The notes under the pieces: model-generated
What the model was told of the DNA's origin: nothing
The model's database searches: none
The model's input: the letters and a program-made list of their open reading frames with translations, nothing else
Shown: piece after piece, positions 16,228-24,695 of the stretch
Position numbering within the stretch: the first letter of the stretch is position 1
Layout of the letters: each line of letters opens with the position of its first letter
Source: Halomonas shengliensis
GTDB taxonomy: Bacteria > Pseudomonadota > Gammaproteobacteria > Pseudomonadales > Halomonadaceae
Length of the DNA: 64,000 nt
Direction of reading: 5' to 3'
Assembly (NCBI RefSeq): GCF_900104135.1
Contig: NZ_FNIV01000001.1
Coordinates: 124,001-188,000 of the forward strand
Position numbers and translations under genes: made by a program

Positions 16228-16737
16228 ATGCAGTCCGAACCGTCGCCGAAGGTCGGCGTGATCATGGGGTCGAAGTCCGACTGGCCGGTGATGGAGCACG
16301 CCGTGGCGATGCTCGAGCGCCTGGGCGTGCCCTGCGAGACCCGCGTCGTCTCCGCCCATCGCACCCCTGACCTGCTGTTCGACTACGCCAAGGGGGCGGC
16401 CGAACGCGGCCTTCAGGTGATCATCGCCGGCGCCGGCGGCGCGGCGCATCTGCCCGGCATGGTGGCATCCCAGACCGCGCTGCCGGTGCTCGGCGTGCCG
16501 GTGGAGTCCAAGGCCCTCAAGGGGCTCGATTCGCTGCTCTCCATCGTGCAGATGCCGGGTGGCATCGCCGTGGGTACGCTGGCCATCGGCAAGGCCGGCG
16601 CCACCAACGCGGGCCTGCTGGCCGCGCAGGTCGTCGGCCTGCAGGACGCCGAGGTGCGCGCCGCCGTGGAGGCGTTCCGCGCCGAGCAGACCCGCAGCGT
16701 GCTCGATAACCCCGACCCCCGGCCCGACAGCGACTGA
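16228..16737 (+). CDS. purE: N5-carboxyaminoimidazole ribonucleotide mutase
   Basis: A 169-residue cytoplasmic enzyme that moves the carboxyl group from N5-CAIR to C4 in de novo purine synthesis. The motif [10 protein letters not shown] near the N-terminus, the [12 protein letters not shown] segment and [16 protein letters not shown] are the PurE signature. The length is normal for class I PurE. It is followed after 11 bp by purK, whose product supplies its substrate, so the two form the standard purEK operon. The ATG follows a weak GAGGAGCC site. Confidence 0.95.
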   Translation: MQSEPSPKVGVIMGSKSDWPVMEHAVAMLERLGVPCETRVVSAHRTPDLLFDYAKGAAERGLQVIIAGAGGAAHLPGMVASQTALPVLGVPVESKALKGLDSLLSIVQMPGGIAVGTLAIGKAGATNAGLLAAQVVGLQDAEVRAAVEAFRAEQTRSVLDNPDPRPDSD

Positions 16738-16748
16738 AGGAGCCCACC

Positions 16749-17861
16749 ATGAACATCGGCGTCCTGGGAGCCGGCCAGCTTGGCCGCATGCTGGCGCTGG
16801 CCGGCTACCCGCTGGCCAACCGCTTCACCTTCCTCGACACCACCGGCCATCCCAGCGCCGGCATCGGGGACGTGATGATCGACACCGACCGGAAGCACCT
16901 CGAGGCCTTCCTCGAGAAGGTGGACCTGGTGACCTACGAGTTCGAGCACCTGCCGGTGTCGCTGGTGCAGGCGATCGAGGAGGTGAAGCCGGTCTACCCC
17001 TCCAGCGAGGCGATCCGCGTCTGCCAGAATCGCGCCGAGGAGAAGGCGCTGTTCGACCGCCTGGGCATCCCCACCCCGGCCTACCGGCTGGTGGCGCATG
17101 CCGACGAGCTCGAGGCCGCGGTCCGCGAACTCGGCTGTCCGGTGGTGGCCAAGTCGGTCACCGAGGGCTACGACGGCAAGGGCCAGGCGGTGATCCGCGA
17201 CCCCGCCGAGGCGGCCGAGGCGTGGCGTGCGATCAACCACCCGCAACTGATCGTCGAGGCCTTCGTCGACTTCGAGCGCGAGGTGTCGATCATCGCCGTG
17301 CGCGGCCGCGACGGCGAGGTGGCCTTCTACCCCATGGCCGAGAACCAGCACGTCGACGGCATCCTGCGCTACTCCATCGCCCCGCTGCCGGACCTGGCCG
17401 AGAGCGTCCAGCAGACCGCCGACGGCTACATCCGCGCGCTGCTCGACGAGCTCGACTACGTGGGCGTGCTGACCCTGGAGCTGTTCCAGTGCGCCGACGG
17501 CAGCCTGCTGGCCAACGAGATGGCACCCCGGGTGCACAACTCCGGCCACTGGTCCATCGACGGCGCGGTGACCAGCCAGTTCGAGAACCATCTGCGGGCC
17601 ATCCAGGGGTTGCCGCTCGGCGACACTACGGCGCGCATGCCCACCTGCATGGTCAACGTGATCGGCCGCGAGGGGGAGCCGGCGGCGATCCTGGCGCTGC
17701 CGGACGCCCACCTGCATCGCTACGACAAGAGCGAGCGCGCCGGGCGCAAGCTGGCCCACGTCAACCTGCTGGCGCCCACCCACGAGGCGCTGCTGGAGCG
17801 GGTGCGGGCCTGTGCGGCGCTGCTGCCGGATGCCCCGGCGCCGCGCTTCAGCTTCGAGTAG
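16749..17861 (+). CDS. purK: N5-carboxyaminoimidazole ribonucleotide synthase
   Basis: A 370-residue ATP-grasp enzyme that carboxylates AIR with bicarbonate at the cost of ATP. The N-terminal GVLGAGQLGRMLALAGYPL, the central KSVTEGYDGKGQ and the C-terminal LFQCADGSLLANEMAPRVHNSGHW are diagnostic PurK motifs. ATG 16749 follows GAAGGAGCCCACC. It is the second gene of the purEK operon; a prenyltransferase gene follows within a few bases, so that gene may be cotranscribed. Confidence 0.95.
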   Translation: MNIGVLGAGQLGRMLALAGYPLANRFTFLDTTGHPSAGIGDVMIDTDRKHLEAFLEKVDLVTYEFEHLPVSLVQAIEEVKPVYPSSEAIRVCQNRAEEKALFDRLGIPTPAYRLVAHADELEAAVRELGCPVVAKSVTEGYDGKGQAVIRDPAEAAEAWRAINHPQLIVEAFVDFEREVSIIAVRGRDGEVAFYPMAENQHVDGILRYSIAPLPDLAESVQQTADGYIRALLDELDYVGVLTLELFQCADGSLLANEMAPRVHNSGHWSIDGAVTSQFENHLRAIQGLPLGDTTARMPTCMVNVIGREGEPAAILALPDAHLHRYDKSERAGRKLAHVNLLAPTHEALLERVRACAALLPDAPAPRFSFE

Positions 17862-17866
17862 GCGGG

Positions 17867-18769
17867 GTGCAGGGTGGCAGCACCACGCCCGCCGTGTGGC
17901 GGGCGAGTCGTCCGGGCTTCCTGGTGCTGGCGCCGCTCTGCGTGGTGCTGGGCCTGCTGCTGGCGGTGCGCCAGGGGCTGACCCCGTCAGCGCTTCAGGT
18001 GGCCCTGGTGCTGCTCGGCGGCCTGCTGGCCCACGCTGCGGTCAACCTGCTCAACGAGTATGACGACTTCCGCTCGGGACTGGATCACCTGACCCGCCGC
18101 ACGCCCTTCTCCGGCGGCAGCGGGGCCCTGCCCGAGGCCCCCTGGGCGGCGCCGGCGGTGCTGGCCGCCGGGATCTCGGCGCTGGCCGGGGTGGTGGCCA
18201 TCGGTGGGCTCTTCCTGTGGTGGCGGGGCTGGCCGATGCTCGCCGTGGGAGTGCCGGGGCTGGCACTGATCGTCGCCTACACCCGCTGGCTCACCCGTTC
18301 CCCCTGGCTCTGCCTGCTGGCGCCGGGGCTCGGCTTCGGCCCGCTGATCGTGCTCGGCACCCTGCTGGCACTGGGTGGCATGCCGGATGCCGCGGCGCTC
18401 TGCGTGGCCGCGGTGGCGGGGCTGCTGGCCAGCGAACTGCTGCTGCTCAACCAGCTGCCGGATCGCGACGCCGACCGCCGCGTGGGGCGCCGGCACCTGG
18501 CGATCCTGCTCGGTCCGCGTCGCACCGCGCAACTGGTGAGCGAGCTGCTGCTCGCCGCCCCGGCGCTGCTGGCGCTGGGGGTGCTGGCCGGCTGGCTGCC
18601 GGCGATGGCGGGGCTCGCCTGGCTGGCGCTGCCCGGGGCGCTGTGGCTGGCCTGGCGCCTGCCCGGGGCCCTGGCGGCGCATGACCGCCTGGAAGCGCTG
18701 ATGGGCCTCAACGTGGTGGTGCTGCTGGCCAGCCTGGCGCTGCTGGCCCTGGGGCTCGGGCTCGACTGA
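17867..18769 (+). CDS. UbiA/MenA-family prenyltransferase
   Basis: About 300 residues with eight to nine hydrophobic segments, an integral membrane aromatic prenyltransferase. The first Asp-rich motif is NLLNEYDDFRSGLD (compare ND-x-x-D-x-x-x-D) and the second is NQLPDRDADRRVGRRHLA. Both are arranged as in MenA-type enzymes. The frame has no ATG near the N-terminus. GTG 17867 (6 bp after the purK stop) is the best start; GTG 17894 is an alternative. The tight spacing suggests expression with purEK. Whether it is MenA for menaquinone or a paralogue acting on another acceptor cannot be decided; no other men genes are here. Confidence 0.72.
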   Translation: MQGGSTTPAVWRASRPGFLVLAPLCVVLGLLLAVRQGLTPSALQVALVLLGGLLAHAAVNLLNEYDDFRSGLDHLTRRTPFSGGSGALPEAPWAAPAVLAAGISALAGVVAIGGLFLWWRGWPMLAVGVPGLALIVAYTRWLTRSPWLCLLAPGLGFGPLIVLGTLLALGGMPDAAALCVAAVAGLLASELLLLNQLPDRDADRRVGRRHLAILLGPRRTAQLVSELLLAAPALLALGVLAGWLPAMAGLAWLALPGALWLAWRLPGALAAHDRLEALMGLNVVVLLASLALLALGLGLD

Positions 18770-18791
18770 GCCGTGCCCGGCGCGGCGGCCT

Positions 18792-18815
18792 GTGTCAGGC
18801 TGGGGCTCCTGACAC
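18792..18815 (+). terminator. putative terminator after the purEK-prenyltransferase unit
   Basis: An 8-bp perfect stem (18792-18799 with 18808-18815) followed by GCTTTCACTCC. It has no long T-run. Confidence 0.5.
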
Positions 18816-18859
18816 GCTTTCACTCCTCCTTCGTCTCCTGACCCGCAAGGAGCCTTCCT

Positions 18860-20056
18860 ATGAGCGACTCTTTCCTGCCCGTGTCGGCGCACCTGACGCC
18901 TGCCGCCGGGGCGCTGCTCTTCCTGGGGCTGATCCTCGCCTCGAGCATCCTGGCCGACGTGGTCGCCAGTCGTACCCGGCTGCCGCGGATCTCGCTGCTG
19001 GTGATGGTCGGCCTGGGGGTGGCGGTGGTGCAGCAGCTGGTCCTGGGGCAGGCCGAGGCGGCGCCGCTGGATGGCCTGGGGGAGCCGCTGATCCAGCTGG
19101 CGCTGGTGATGGTGGCCTTCCTGCTGGGGGGCGAGCTGACCCTGGAGCGGCTGCGCACCACCGGGCCGCTGATCCTGATCGTCTCGCTGGCGGTGATCGG
19201 CGTCGGGGCGCTGCTGGTGGGGGTGGGGCTCGCCGCGCTGGGCTTCCCGCTGGCGGTGGCGGTGTCGCTTGCCGCCATCTCGGTGGCCACCGACCCGGCG
19301 GCGGTGAGCGAGACGGTGCACGAGAGCGGCGACACCCGGCTGCGCGCGCGCCTGCTGCTGGGCATCGTCGCCATCGACGACGGCTGGGGCATCCTCGCCT
19401 TCGGCCTGGCCATGGCGCTGCTCGGCTGGTGGCTCTCCGGGGATGGCCAGGCCGCCCTGGCGCTGGCCGGCTGGGAGGTGGGCGGAGCCGTGCTGCTGGG
19501 GACGGCGATCGGCCTGCCGGCGGCCTGGCTCACCGGCCGCCTGCGCCCCGGCGAGCCCACCCAGGTGGAGGCGCTGGCGCTGATCCTGCTGCTGGCCGGG
19601 CTCTCCAGCTGGCTCGAGGTCTCGGCGCTGCTGGCCGCCATGCTGGCCGGTGCCCTGGTGGCCAACCTGTCGCGCCACCATACCCGCTCGTTCAACGAGA
19701 TCGAGCATATCGAGTGGCCCTTCCTGGTGTTCTTCTTCGTGCTCTCGGGGGCCAGCGTCGACCTGCGCCACCTGGGCGACGCCCTCTGGCCGATGCTGGC
19801 CTATATCGTGCTGCGCCTGGCGGGGCGCTACCTCGGCGGGGTGCTGGGAGTGCGCCTGGCCCGGGTTCGCCAGGCTGAGCTGCCCCGCGACATCGGCCTG
19901 GCGCTGACCCCCCAGGCGGGGGTGGCCATGGGCATGGCGCTGCTGGCCGCGGAGCGCTTCCCGCAGCATGGGGCGCTGCTGCTCTCGGCGGTGGTGGGCT
20001 CGACCCTGGTGTTCGAGATGATCGGCCCCCTGTTGGTGCGACGCGTGCTGCGCTGA
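18860..20056 (+). CDS. CPA2-family cation:proton antiporter
   Basis: A 398-residue inner-membrane protein with about 12 hydrophobic helices, of the Kef/NapA-type Na+(K+)/H+ exchanger family. ISVATDPAAVSET lies near residues 140-151. The paired acidic residues Asp173-Asp174 in AIDDGWGILAF match the ion-binding DD/ND site. It lacks any C-terminal RCK/TrkA-N domain, so it is a minimal exchanger. A role in pH and salt homeostasis is likely. The ATG follows AAGGAGCCTTCC. It appears monocistronic, and is convergent with the ABC transporter operon. Confidence 0.82.
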   Translation: MSDSFLPVSAHLTPAAGALLFLGLILASSILADVVASRTRLPRISLLVMVGLGVAVVQQLVLGQAEAAPLDGLGEPLIQLALVMVAFLLGGELTLERLRTTGPLILIVSLAVIGVGALLVGVGLAALGFPLAVAVSLAAISVATDPAAVSETVHESGDTRLRARLLLGIVAIDDGWGILAFGLAMALLGWWLSGDGQAALALAGWEVGGAVLLGTAIGLPAAWLTGRLRPGEPTQVEALALILLLAGLSSWLEVSALLAAMLAGALVANLSRHHTRSFNEIEHIEWPFLVFFFVLSGASVDLRHLGDALWPMLAYIVLRLAGRYLGGVLGVRLARVRQAELPRDIGLALTPQAGVAMGMALLAAERFPQHGALLLSAVVGSTLVFEMIGPLLVRRVLR

Positions 20057-20086
20057 GCCGCTCGCAGGGCAAGCAGGTACCAGACG

Positions 20087-20118
20087 ACACAGGCCGGCTC
20101 CGAGGAGCCGGCCTGTGT
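20087..20118. terminator. hairpin between convergent antiporter and ABC transporter genes
   Basis: A perfect 14-bp stem (20087-20100 with 20105-20118) and 4-nt loop, lying between two converging transcription units. It probably terminates both, though neither side has a strong T-run. Confidence 0.65.
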
Positions 20119-20180
20119 GGTGTTGCGGACCCGGCAGCGGCTACCGGGCCATCGGCGGGTGGCGCCTATGCGTCGACGCC

Positions 20181-20948
20181 TTACTCACCGAAGTACTTGG
20201 TGTGGATCTCGTCGTAGGTGCCGTTGGCCTTGAGCTCGGCCAGTGCCTCGTTGAAGGTCTCGGCCAGCGCCTCGTCACGCTGGCGGAAGGCGATGCCGAA
20301 GCCGTCGCCGAAGTACTCCTTGGGCTCGGTGATCATCTTGCCGACCACCTTGTAGTTGCCGGCCTCGCTCTCCAGCAGGGTCGACTTGCCCACCGGGTAG
20401 TCCAGGAAGACGATGTCGAGGCGGCCGGAGTCCATGTCCAGCACCATGTCGTCGGCGGTGGCGTAGCGGTTGACGTCGGCCACGTCGCCATACATATCGG
20501 TGACGTAGTTGTCCTGCAGGGTGCCGCGCTGCACGCCGATGGTCAGGCCCTCGAGGCTCTCCTCGCTGGGGGTGCCCACCTCGACATCCGCGGGGGCGAA
20601 CCAGGCGGAGGGCGGCGTGAAGTAGGGGTCGGAGAACAGCACCTGCTCACGACGCTCGTCGTTGATGGTCATGGAGGACATGATGGCGTCGTACTTGCGC
20701 GCCATCAGGCCAGGGATGATGCCGTCCCAGCCCTGCACGACCCACTCGCAGTCGATGCCGATCTCGGCGCACAGGGCGTTGCCGAGCTCGATGTCGAAGC
20801 CGGTGAGCTCGCCCTCGGGGGTGCGGTACTCCATGGGCTCGTAGGGCACGTCGACGCCGATACGGATGTCGCGCACGTCGGCGCCGGCGGTGCCGGCGAG
20901 CAGGGCGGCGCTCAGGGCGCCGGCGGTCAGGATCTTCTGGATCTTCAT
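20181..20948 (-). CDS. basic amino acid ABC transporter substrate-binding protein
   Basis: A 255-residue periplasmic binding protein of the ArgT/HisJ/AotJ type. It has a cleavable signal (MKIQKILTAGALSAALLAGTAGA). The mature protein starts with the cluster-3 pattern IRIGVDVPYEPMEYR and contains GFDIELGNALCAEIG, with SMTINDERREQVLFSDPYF later. It should bind arginine, ornithine, lysine or related. ATG 20948 begins the signal peptide; upstream is a CGAGGGACC site. It is the last gene of the operon, separated by 134 bp from the permease gene and with a hairpin in between. Confidence 0.85.
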   Translation of the reverse strand: MKIQKILTAGALSAALLAGTAGADVRDIRIGVDVPYEPMEYRTPEGELTGFDIELGNALCAEIGIDCEWVVQGWDGIIPGLMARKYDAIMSSMTINDERREQVLFSDPYFTPPSAWFAPADVEVGTPSEESLEGLTIGVQRGTLQDNYVTDMYGDVADVNRYATADDMVLDMDSGRLDIVFLDYPVGKSTLLESEAGNYKVVGKMITEPKEYFGDGFGIAFRQRDEALAETFNEALAELKANGTYDEIHTKYFGE

Positions 20949-21035
20949 GGCGGGGGGTCCCTCGTGTTGGTGGATGCACCTCGTGGGTGACGACGGACTC
21001 ACCATAGCGGATCGCCGGTGGGCCCGGAAGGGGTG

Positions 21036-21055
21036 GCGGGGCCGGCAAGCCCCGC
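21036..21055. terminator. hairpin between the permease and binding-protein genes
   Basis: GCGGGGC (21036-21042) pairs with GCCCCGC (21049-21055). The T-run GTTTT follows on the plus strand only. For the minus-strand operon it more likely acts as an intercistronic RNA-stabilising hairpin than as a full stop. Confidence 0.35.
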
Positions 21056-21082
21056 GTTTTCCAACGCTCGTTTGACGCTCGC

Positions 21083-21817
21083 TCAGCCGCCGGCGGGCTT
21101 GAGGTGGGCCAGCAGTCGCCGCTCCAGCCAGCGGAAGAAGTAGAGGATCGCGAAGGTCAGGCAGAGGTAGATGGCCGCCACGAACAGGAAGGCGTCGAAG
21201 GGGGCGTAGTAGCGCGCATAGACGAAGCGTGCCGCCCCGGTGAGGTCCATGATGGTGACCACGCTGGCGATGGCGCTGGCGTGGAGCATGAAGATCACCT
21301 CGTTGCCGTAGGCGGGCAGGGCGCGGCGGAAGGCGCTGGGCAGCACGATACGGCGCAGCATCAGGCCCCGCGACATGCCGTAGGCGCGCGCTGCCTCGAT
21401 CTCGCCCCGGGGGGTGGCCTTGATGGCGCCGCGGAAGATCTCGGTGGTGTAGGCCGCGGTGTTGAGGGTGAAGGCGATCAGCGCCGGCACGAAGGGCTTC
21501 TCCAGGATCAGCCACAGCCAGGTGTCCTGGATCCCCTCGACGAACACCACGCCGTAGTAGATCAGGTAGAGCTGCACCAGCAGCGGCGTGCCACGGAACA
21601 CGTAGCAGTAAAGGAAGATCGGCAGGCTGATCCAGCGGTGGCGCGAGCCGCGGCCGATGGCCAGTGGCACCGCCATCACCAGGCCGATGACCAGCGACAG
21701 GAACACCAGCTGCACCGTGGTCACCAGCCCCTCGCCGTAGTAGGAGAGGGTCTGCAGGGTGAAGATGCTGTTGTCGGCGAGCAGGGCCTCGAGGCGTGCG
21801 AGCAGGGCCTCCATCAC
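21083..21817 (-). CDS. amino acid ABC transporter permease (HisM/AotM type)
   Basis: A 244-residue inner-membrane permease with about five helices. The EAA loop region reads EIEAARAYGMSRGLMLRRIVLPSAFRRALP, the conserved contact for the ATPase. TLSYYGEGLVTTVQLVFLSL at the N-terminus is typical of the HisM/HisQ polar amino acid group. It overlaps the preceding permease by 4 bp (ATGA), so the two are coupled and likely form a heterodimer. The substrate is inferred from the neighbours: basic amino acids. Confidence 0.88.
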   Translation of the reverse strand: MMEALLARLEALLADNSIFTLQTLSYYGEGLVTTVQLVFLSLVIGLVMAVPLAIGRGSRHRWISLPIFLYCYVFRGTPLLVQLYLIYYGVVFVEGIQDTWLWLILEKPFVPALIAFTLNTAAYTTEIFRGAIKATPRGEIEAARAYGMSRGLMLRRIVLPSAFRRALPAYGNEVIFMLHASAIASVVTIMDLTGAARFVYARYYAPFDAFLFVAAIYLCLTFAILYFFRWLERRLLAHLKPAGG

Positions 21818-22518
21818 TTGGTCTCCCCGTAGCCGACGTCATAGCGCTTCTGCAGGCGGGCGAAGGCCCACTCCGAGACGCTGGCGATCAGCAGGTAGAT
21901 CGCCGCCACGATGATCATGAAGGTGAAGGGCTCGCGGGTCGCCTTGGAGGCCTCGGCGGCCACCCGCACCATGTCGGAGAGGCCGATCACCGAGACCAGG
22001 GCGGTGGTCTTGAGCAGCACCATCCAGTTGTTGGAGAGCCCGGGGATGGCGTGGCGCATCATCTGCGGGAAGCGGATGCGCCGGAACACCAGCCAGGGAC
22101 CCATGCCGTAGGCGCGACCGGCCTCGATCTGGCCGCTCTCCACCGCCAGGAAGGCGCCGCGGAAGGTCTCGCCCATGTAGGCGCCGAAGATCAGGCCGAT
22201 GGTGAGCACCCCGGCCACGAACTCGTTGACGTTGATGAAGATGTCCCAGCCGAAGTGGGCGTAGAGCGCATCGGTGATGGTATTGATGCCGATCTGGCCG
22301 CCGAAGAACAGCAGCATCATCAGTACCAGGTCGGGCACGCCGCGGATAATGGTGGTGTAGAGGGTACCGACGGCATGGGCCAGACGGCTACGCGACATCT
22401 TGGCGCTGGCGGTGATCAGCCCCAGCACGATGGCCAGGGCCAGCGACAGCACTGCCAGCTCGGTGGTGATCAGGGCGCCCTCGAGCAGGCGCGGGCCGTA
22501 GCCGTGAAGATCGATCAT
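21814..22518 (-). CDS. amino acid ABC transporter permease (HisQ/AotQ type)
   Basis: A 234-residue partner permease. The N-terminus MIDLHGYGPRLLEGALITTELAVLSL and the EAA loop QIEAGRAYGMGPWLVFRRIRFPQMMRHA fit the HisQ group. It follows the ATP-binding gene by 22 bp and overlaps the second permease by 4 bp. Start ATG 22518 has GAGAGACCC upstream. With the ATPase and binding protein it makes a complete importer. Confidence 0.88.
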   Translation of the reverse strand: MIDLHGYGPRLLEGALITTELAVLSLALAIVLGLITASAKMSRSRLAHAVGTLYTTIIRGVPDLVLMMLLFFGGQIGINTITDALYAHFGWDIFINVNEFVAGVLTIGLIFGAYMGETFRGAFLAVESGQIEAGRAYGMGPWLVFRRIRFPQMMRHAIPGLSNNWMVLLKTTALVSVIGLSDMVRVAAEASKATREPFTFMIIVAAIYLLIASVSEWAFARLQKRYDVGYGETK

Positions 22519-22540
22519 GGGTCTCTCCGCGTGGGCCGGC

Positions 22541-23311
22541 TCAGTGCTTGGGCGCCAGGAACTGCTTCAGGCGTTCGGAGCGGGGGGTGCCGAACACCGC
22601 CTCGGGCGGGCCGGCCTCCTCGATCACCCCCTGGTGGAGGTAGATCACCTGGCTGGAGACATCCCGGGCGAAGGCCATCTCGTGGGTCACCAGGATCATG
22701 GTGCGCCCCTCGTCGGCGAGGTCGCGCATCACCTTGAGCACGTCGCCGACCAGCTCCGGGTCCAGCGCCGAGGTGGGCTCGTCGAACAGCATCACCTCCG
22801 GGTCCATGGCCAGGGCGCGGGCGATGGCGCCACGCTGCTGCTGGCCACCGGACATCTGGGCCGGGTAGGCGTCGGCGCGCTCGGTGAGGCCGACCCGCTC
22901 GAGCAGCTCGCGGGCGTGGGCGATGGCCTCCTGCCTGGGCTTGCCGAGCACGTGGACCGGCGCCTCGATGATGTTCTCCAGCAGGGTCATGTGCGCCCAG
23001 AGGTTGAAGTTCTGGAACACCATGGAGAGACGCGCGCGCATGCGCACCACCTGCTTCCAGTCGGCCGGCTCGCGGCCGTGCTTGGTCTCCTTGAAGCGGA
23101 TCGCCTCGCCATGCACGATCAGCTCGCCCTCGTCGGGCTGCTCGAGCAGGTTCATGCAGCGCAGGAAGGTGCTCTTGCCGGAGCCGGAGGCCCCGATCAG
23201 GGTGATCACATCGCCCTGGTGCGCTTCCAGCGAGAGCCCCTTGAGGACTTCGGTGTCGCCGAAGCGCTTCTTGATGTTGCGCACTTGCAGCGGAATCGGG
23301 GTGTCAGCCAT
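22541..23311 (-). CDS. amino acid ABC transporter ATP-binding protein (HisP/AotP type)
   Basis: A 256-residue cytoplasmic ATPase. Walker A is GASGSGKST near residue 40, the Q-loop is [13 protein letters not shown], the signature is [15 protein letters not shown], Walker B is [13 protein letters not shown], and the H-loop is [10 protein letters not shown] 23311 is preceded by GGAGTCCGA and starts the domain directly; the frame is open 41 codons further up without domain sequence. It is the first gene of the ABC operon (ATPase, permease, permease, binding protein). A stretch rich in A and T around 23430-23450 probably holds the promoter. astE lies upstream on the same strand. Confidence 0.9.
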   Translation of the reverse strand: MADTPIPLQVRNIKKRFGDTEVLKGLSLEAHQGDVITLIGASGSGKSTFLRCMNLLEQPDEGELIVHGEAIRFKETKHGREPADWKQVVRMRARLSMVFQNFNLWAHMTLLENIIEAPVHVLGKPRQEAIAHARELLERVGLTERADAYPAQMSGGQQQRGAIARALAMDPEVMLFDEPTSALDPELVGDVLKVMRDLADEGRTMILVTHEMAFARDVSSQVIYLHQGVIEEAGPPEAVFGTPRSERLKQFLAPKH

Positions 23312-23479
23312 GGGGTCGGACTCCGGATGGGGCGTGTCGCCAGGCGCGGGCAGCGGCTGCCGGCCGGCCCTTGTGGGGCGGTGGGCGACACGGATCGGGT
23401 GCGGATCGGCAAAGGGGCAAGATTCTACCTCCACTTTATCGTTGTTATAAGCGTTTCCGTCGTCCCGGGGCCAGACGAC

Positions 23480-24505
23480 CTACCCCGGTGCCGGCACCGG
23501 GCGGGCGAGCAGGGCCGCGCGCGCCCCCGGCTCCACCGCGGCGTTGGGGAAGACCACCGCGAGCGGTGCCTCGCCGACCCGGGTCTCGCCGTGCTCCCCG
23601 TCCTCGGCGAGCAGGGTGCCCGGCGCGAACTCGGTGAAGTTGGGCGTGTCGTCGGTGAAGGCCAGACGGAAGGCCTCGCCGTGGCGCATCAGCTCGTGCT
23701 CGACGCGGAAGAACACCAGGCCCGCCGGGTCGGCCGCGGCCGGGCGGGCGCCCGTCAGCAGCGCCTCCAGCAGCCGTGCCATGGGCGCCAGTGGCGCCAG
23801 GTCGTTGGCGCCGAAGGGGCGCACCCGGCCGAGCTCCAGGGTGAAGGCCATCGCCCCATGATAATGCTTGCTGTAGTGGGAGAAGGTCCAGCTGTGGCGA
23901 TGCTGGTGGAGCACCGCCTGCAGGCCGGCGGCGGCCAGCCAGCGCCACTGCTCCGCGGCGGTGGGCACCGCGTCGTCGAAGGGCTCCACCGCGAAGCGCG
24001 GGTAGCGGCTGTCGCGGATGGCGGTGTGCAGGTCGTAGTGCAGGCGCTCCCGGCCGGGGTGGCGGGCGAAGAAGGCGTCCACAGCGGCCATCAGGGTGCG
24101 CGCCCGCTCGGGCTCGTCACCCGCCTCGGCGAGGTCGCGACGGAACAGCCGGTTGAGGTTGGTGGTGACGTAGCGCACCTGGCGGCGGACCGCCGCGGGG
24201 CTGCCCAGCACCAGCAGGACCGGCGCGCCAAGCCTGGCCTGACCCTCGGCGAGCCGCTCGAGGCAGCCCTGCAGCAGCTCGATGGGCGCCGTCTCGTCGC
24301 CGTGGATGCCGACCGAGACCACGCTGGCGCGGGCGTCGGCGGCGGGGTGCTCGGGCACCAGCTCGATCACCCCCTCGCCGCGTGGCACGGCGCTCCCCCC
24401 GAGCAGCGCGAAGGGGGCGATGGGCTCGCCGTCCAGGCAGCGCCACAGCCAGGTCGCCAGCGGCGCACGGGAGGCCGACGGGAAAGGGGGGCGCGATAGG
24501 CTCAT
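23480..24505 (-). CDS. astE: succinylglutamate desuccinylase
   Basis: A 341-residue zinc hydrolase of the AstE/AspA family that splits N-succinylglutamate into glutamate and succinate, the last step of the arginine succinyltransferase pathway. The metal site is visible: SVGIHGDETAPIELL near residue 65 supplies His and Glu, and HYDLHTAIRDSRYPRFA supplies the second His. The segment NTTNLNR-like VRYVTTNLNRLF is also typical. ATG 24505 follows GAGGATTG; a TTG 9 bp upstream is less likely. It is divergent from the methyltransferase. Lying just upstream of a basic amino acid importer, it supports arginine/ornithine as that importer's substrate. The other ast genes are not here. Confidence 0.88.
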   Translation of the reverse strand: MSLSRPPFPSASRAPLATWLWRCLDGEPIAPFALLGGSAVPRGEGVIELVPEHPAADARASVVSVGIHGDETAPIELLQGCLERLAEGQARLGAPVLLVLGSPAAVRRQVRYVTTNLNRLFRRDLAEAGDEPERARTLMAAVDAFFARHPGRERLHYDLHTAIRDSRYPRFAVEPFDDAVPTAAEQWRWLAAAGLQAVLHQHRHSWTFSHYSKHYHGAMAFTLELGRVRPFGANDLAPLAPMARLLEALLTGARPAAADPAGLVFFRVEHELMRHGEAFRLAFTDDTPNFTEFAPGTLLAEDGEHGETRVGEAPLAVVFPNAAVEPGARAALLARPVPAPG

Positions 24506-24695
24506 GGGGCACAATCCTCGACGATACGGGTCCGGCTACCTTCCGCCAGCCGGCGCCGCCGGGCAAGGGGTGCGTCGACGCCGTGAAAGTGCCGGTGCCA
24601 GGGTGAAAGTCGCCCGGCGCGGGACCTTTGGCCTATGGGGCGGCCCGCGGCACGGCGCTAAGCTATGGGGCTGATCCCCCTGCCAGGAGCCCGCC

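Noticed and set aside
16559-18769. One 736-codon frame covering purK and the prenyltransferase
   Set aside because: The first two thirds is an out-of-frame reading of purE/purK. Only the part after about 17867 is real (prenyltransferase).
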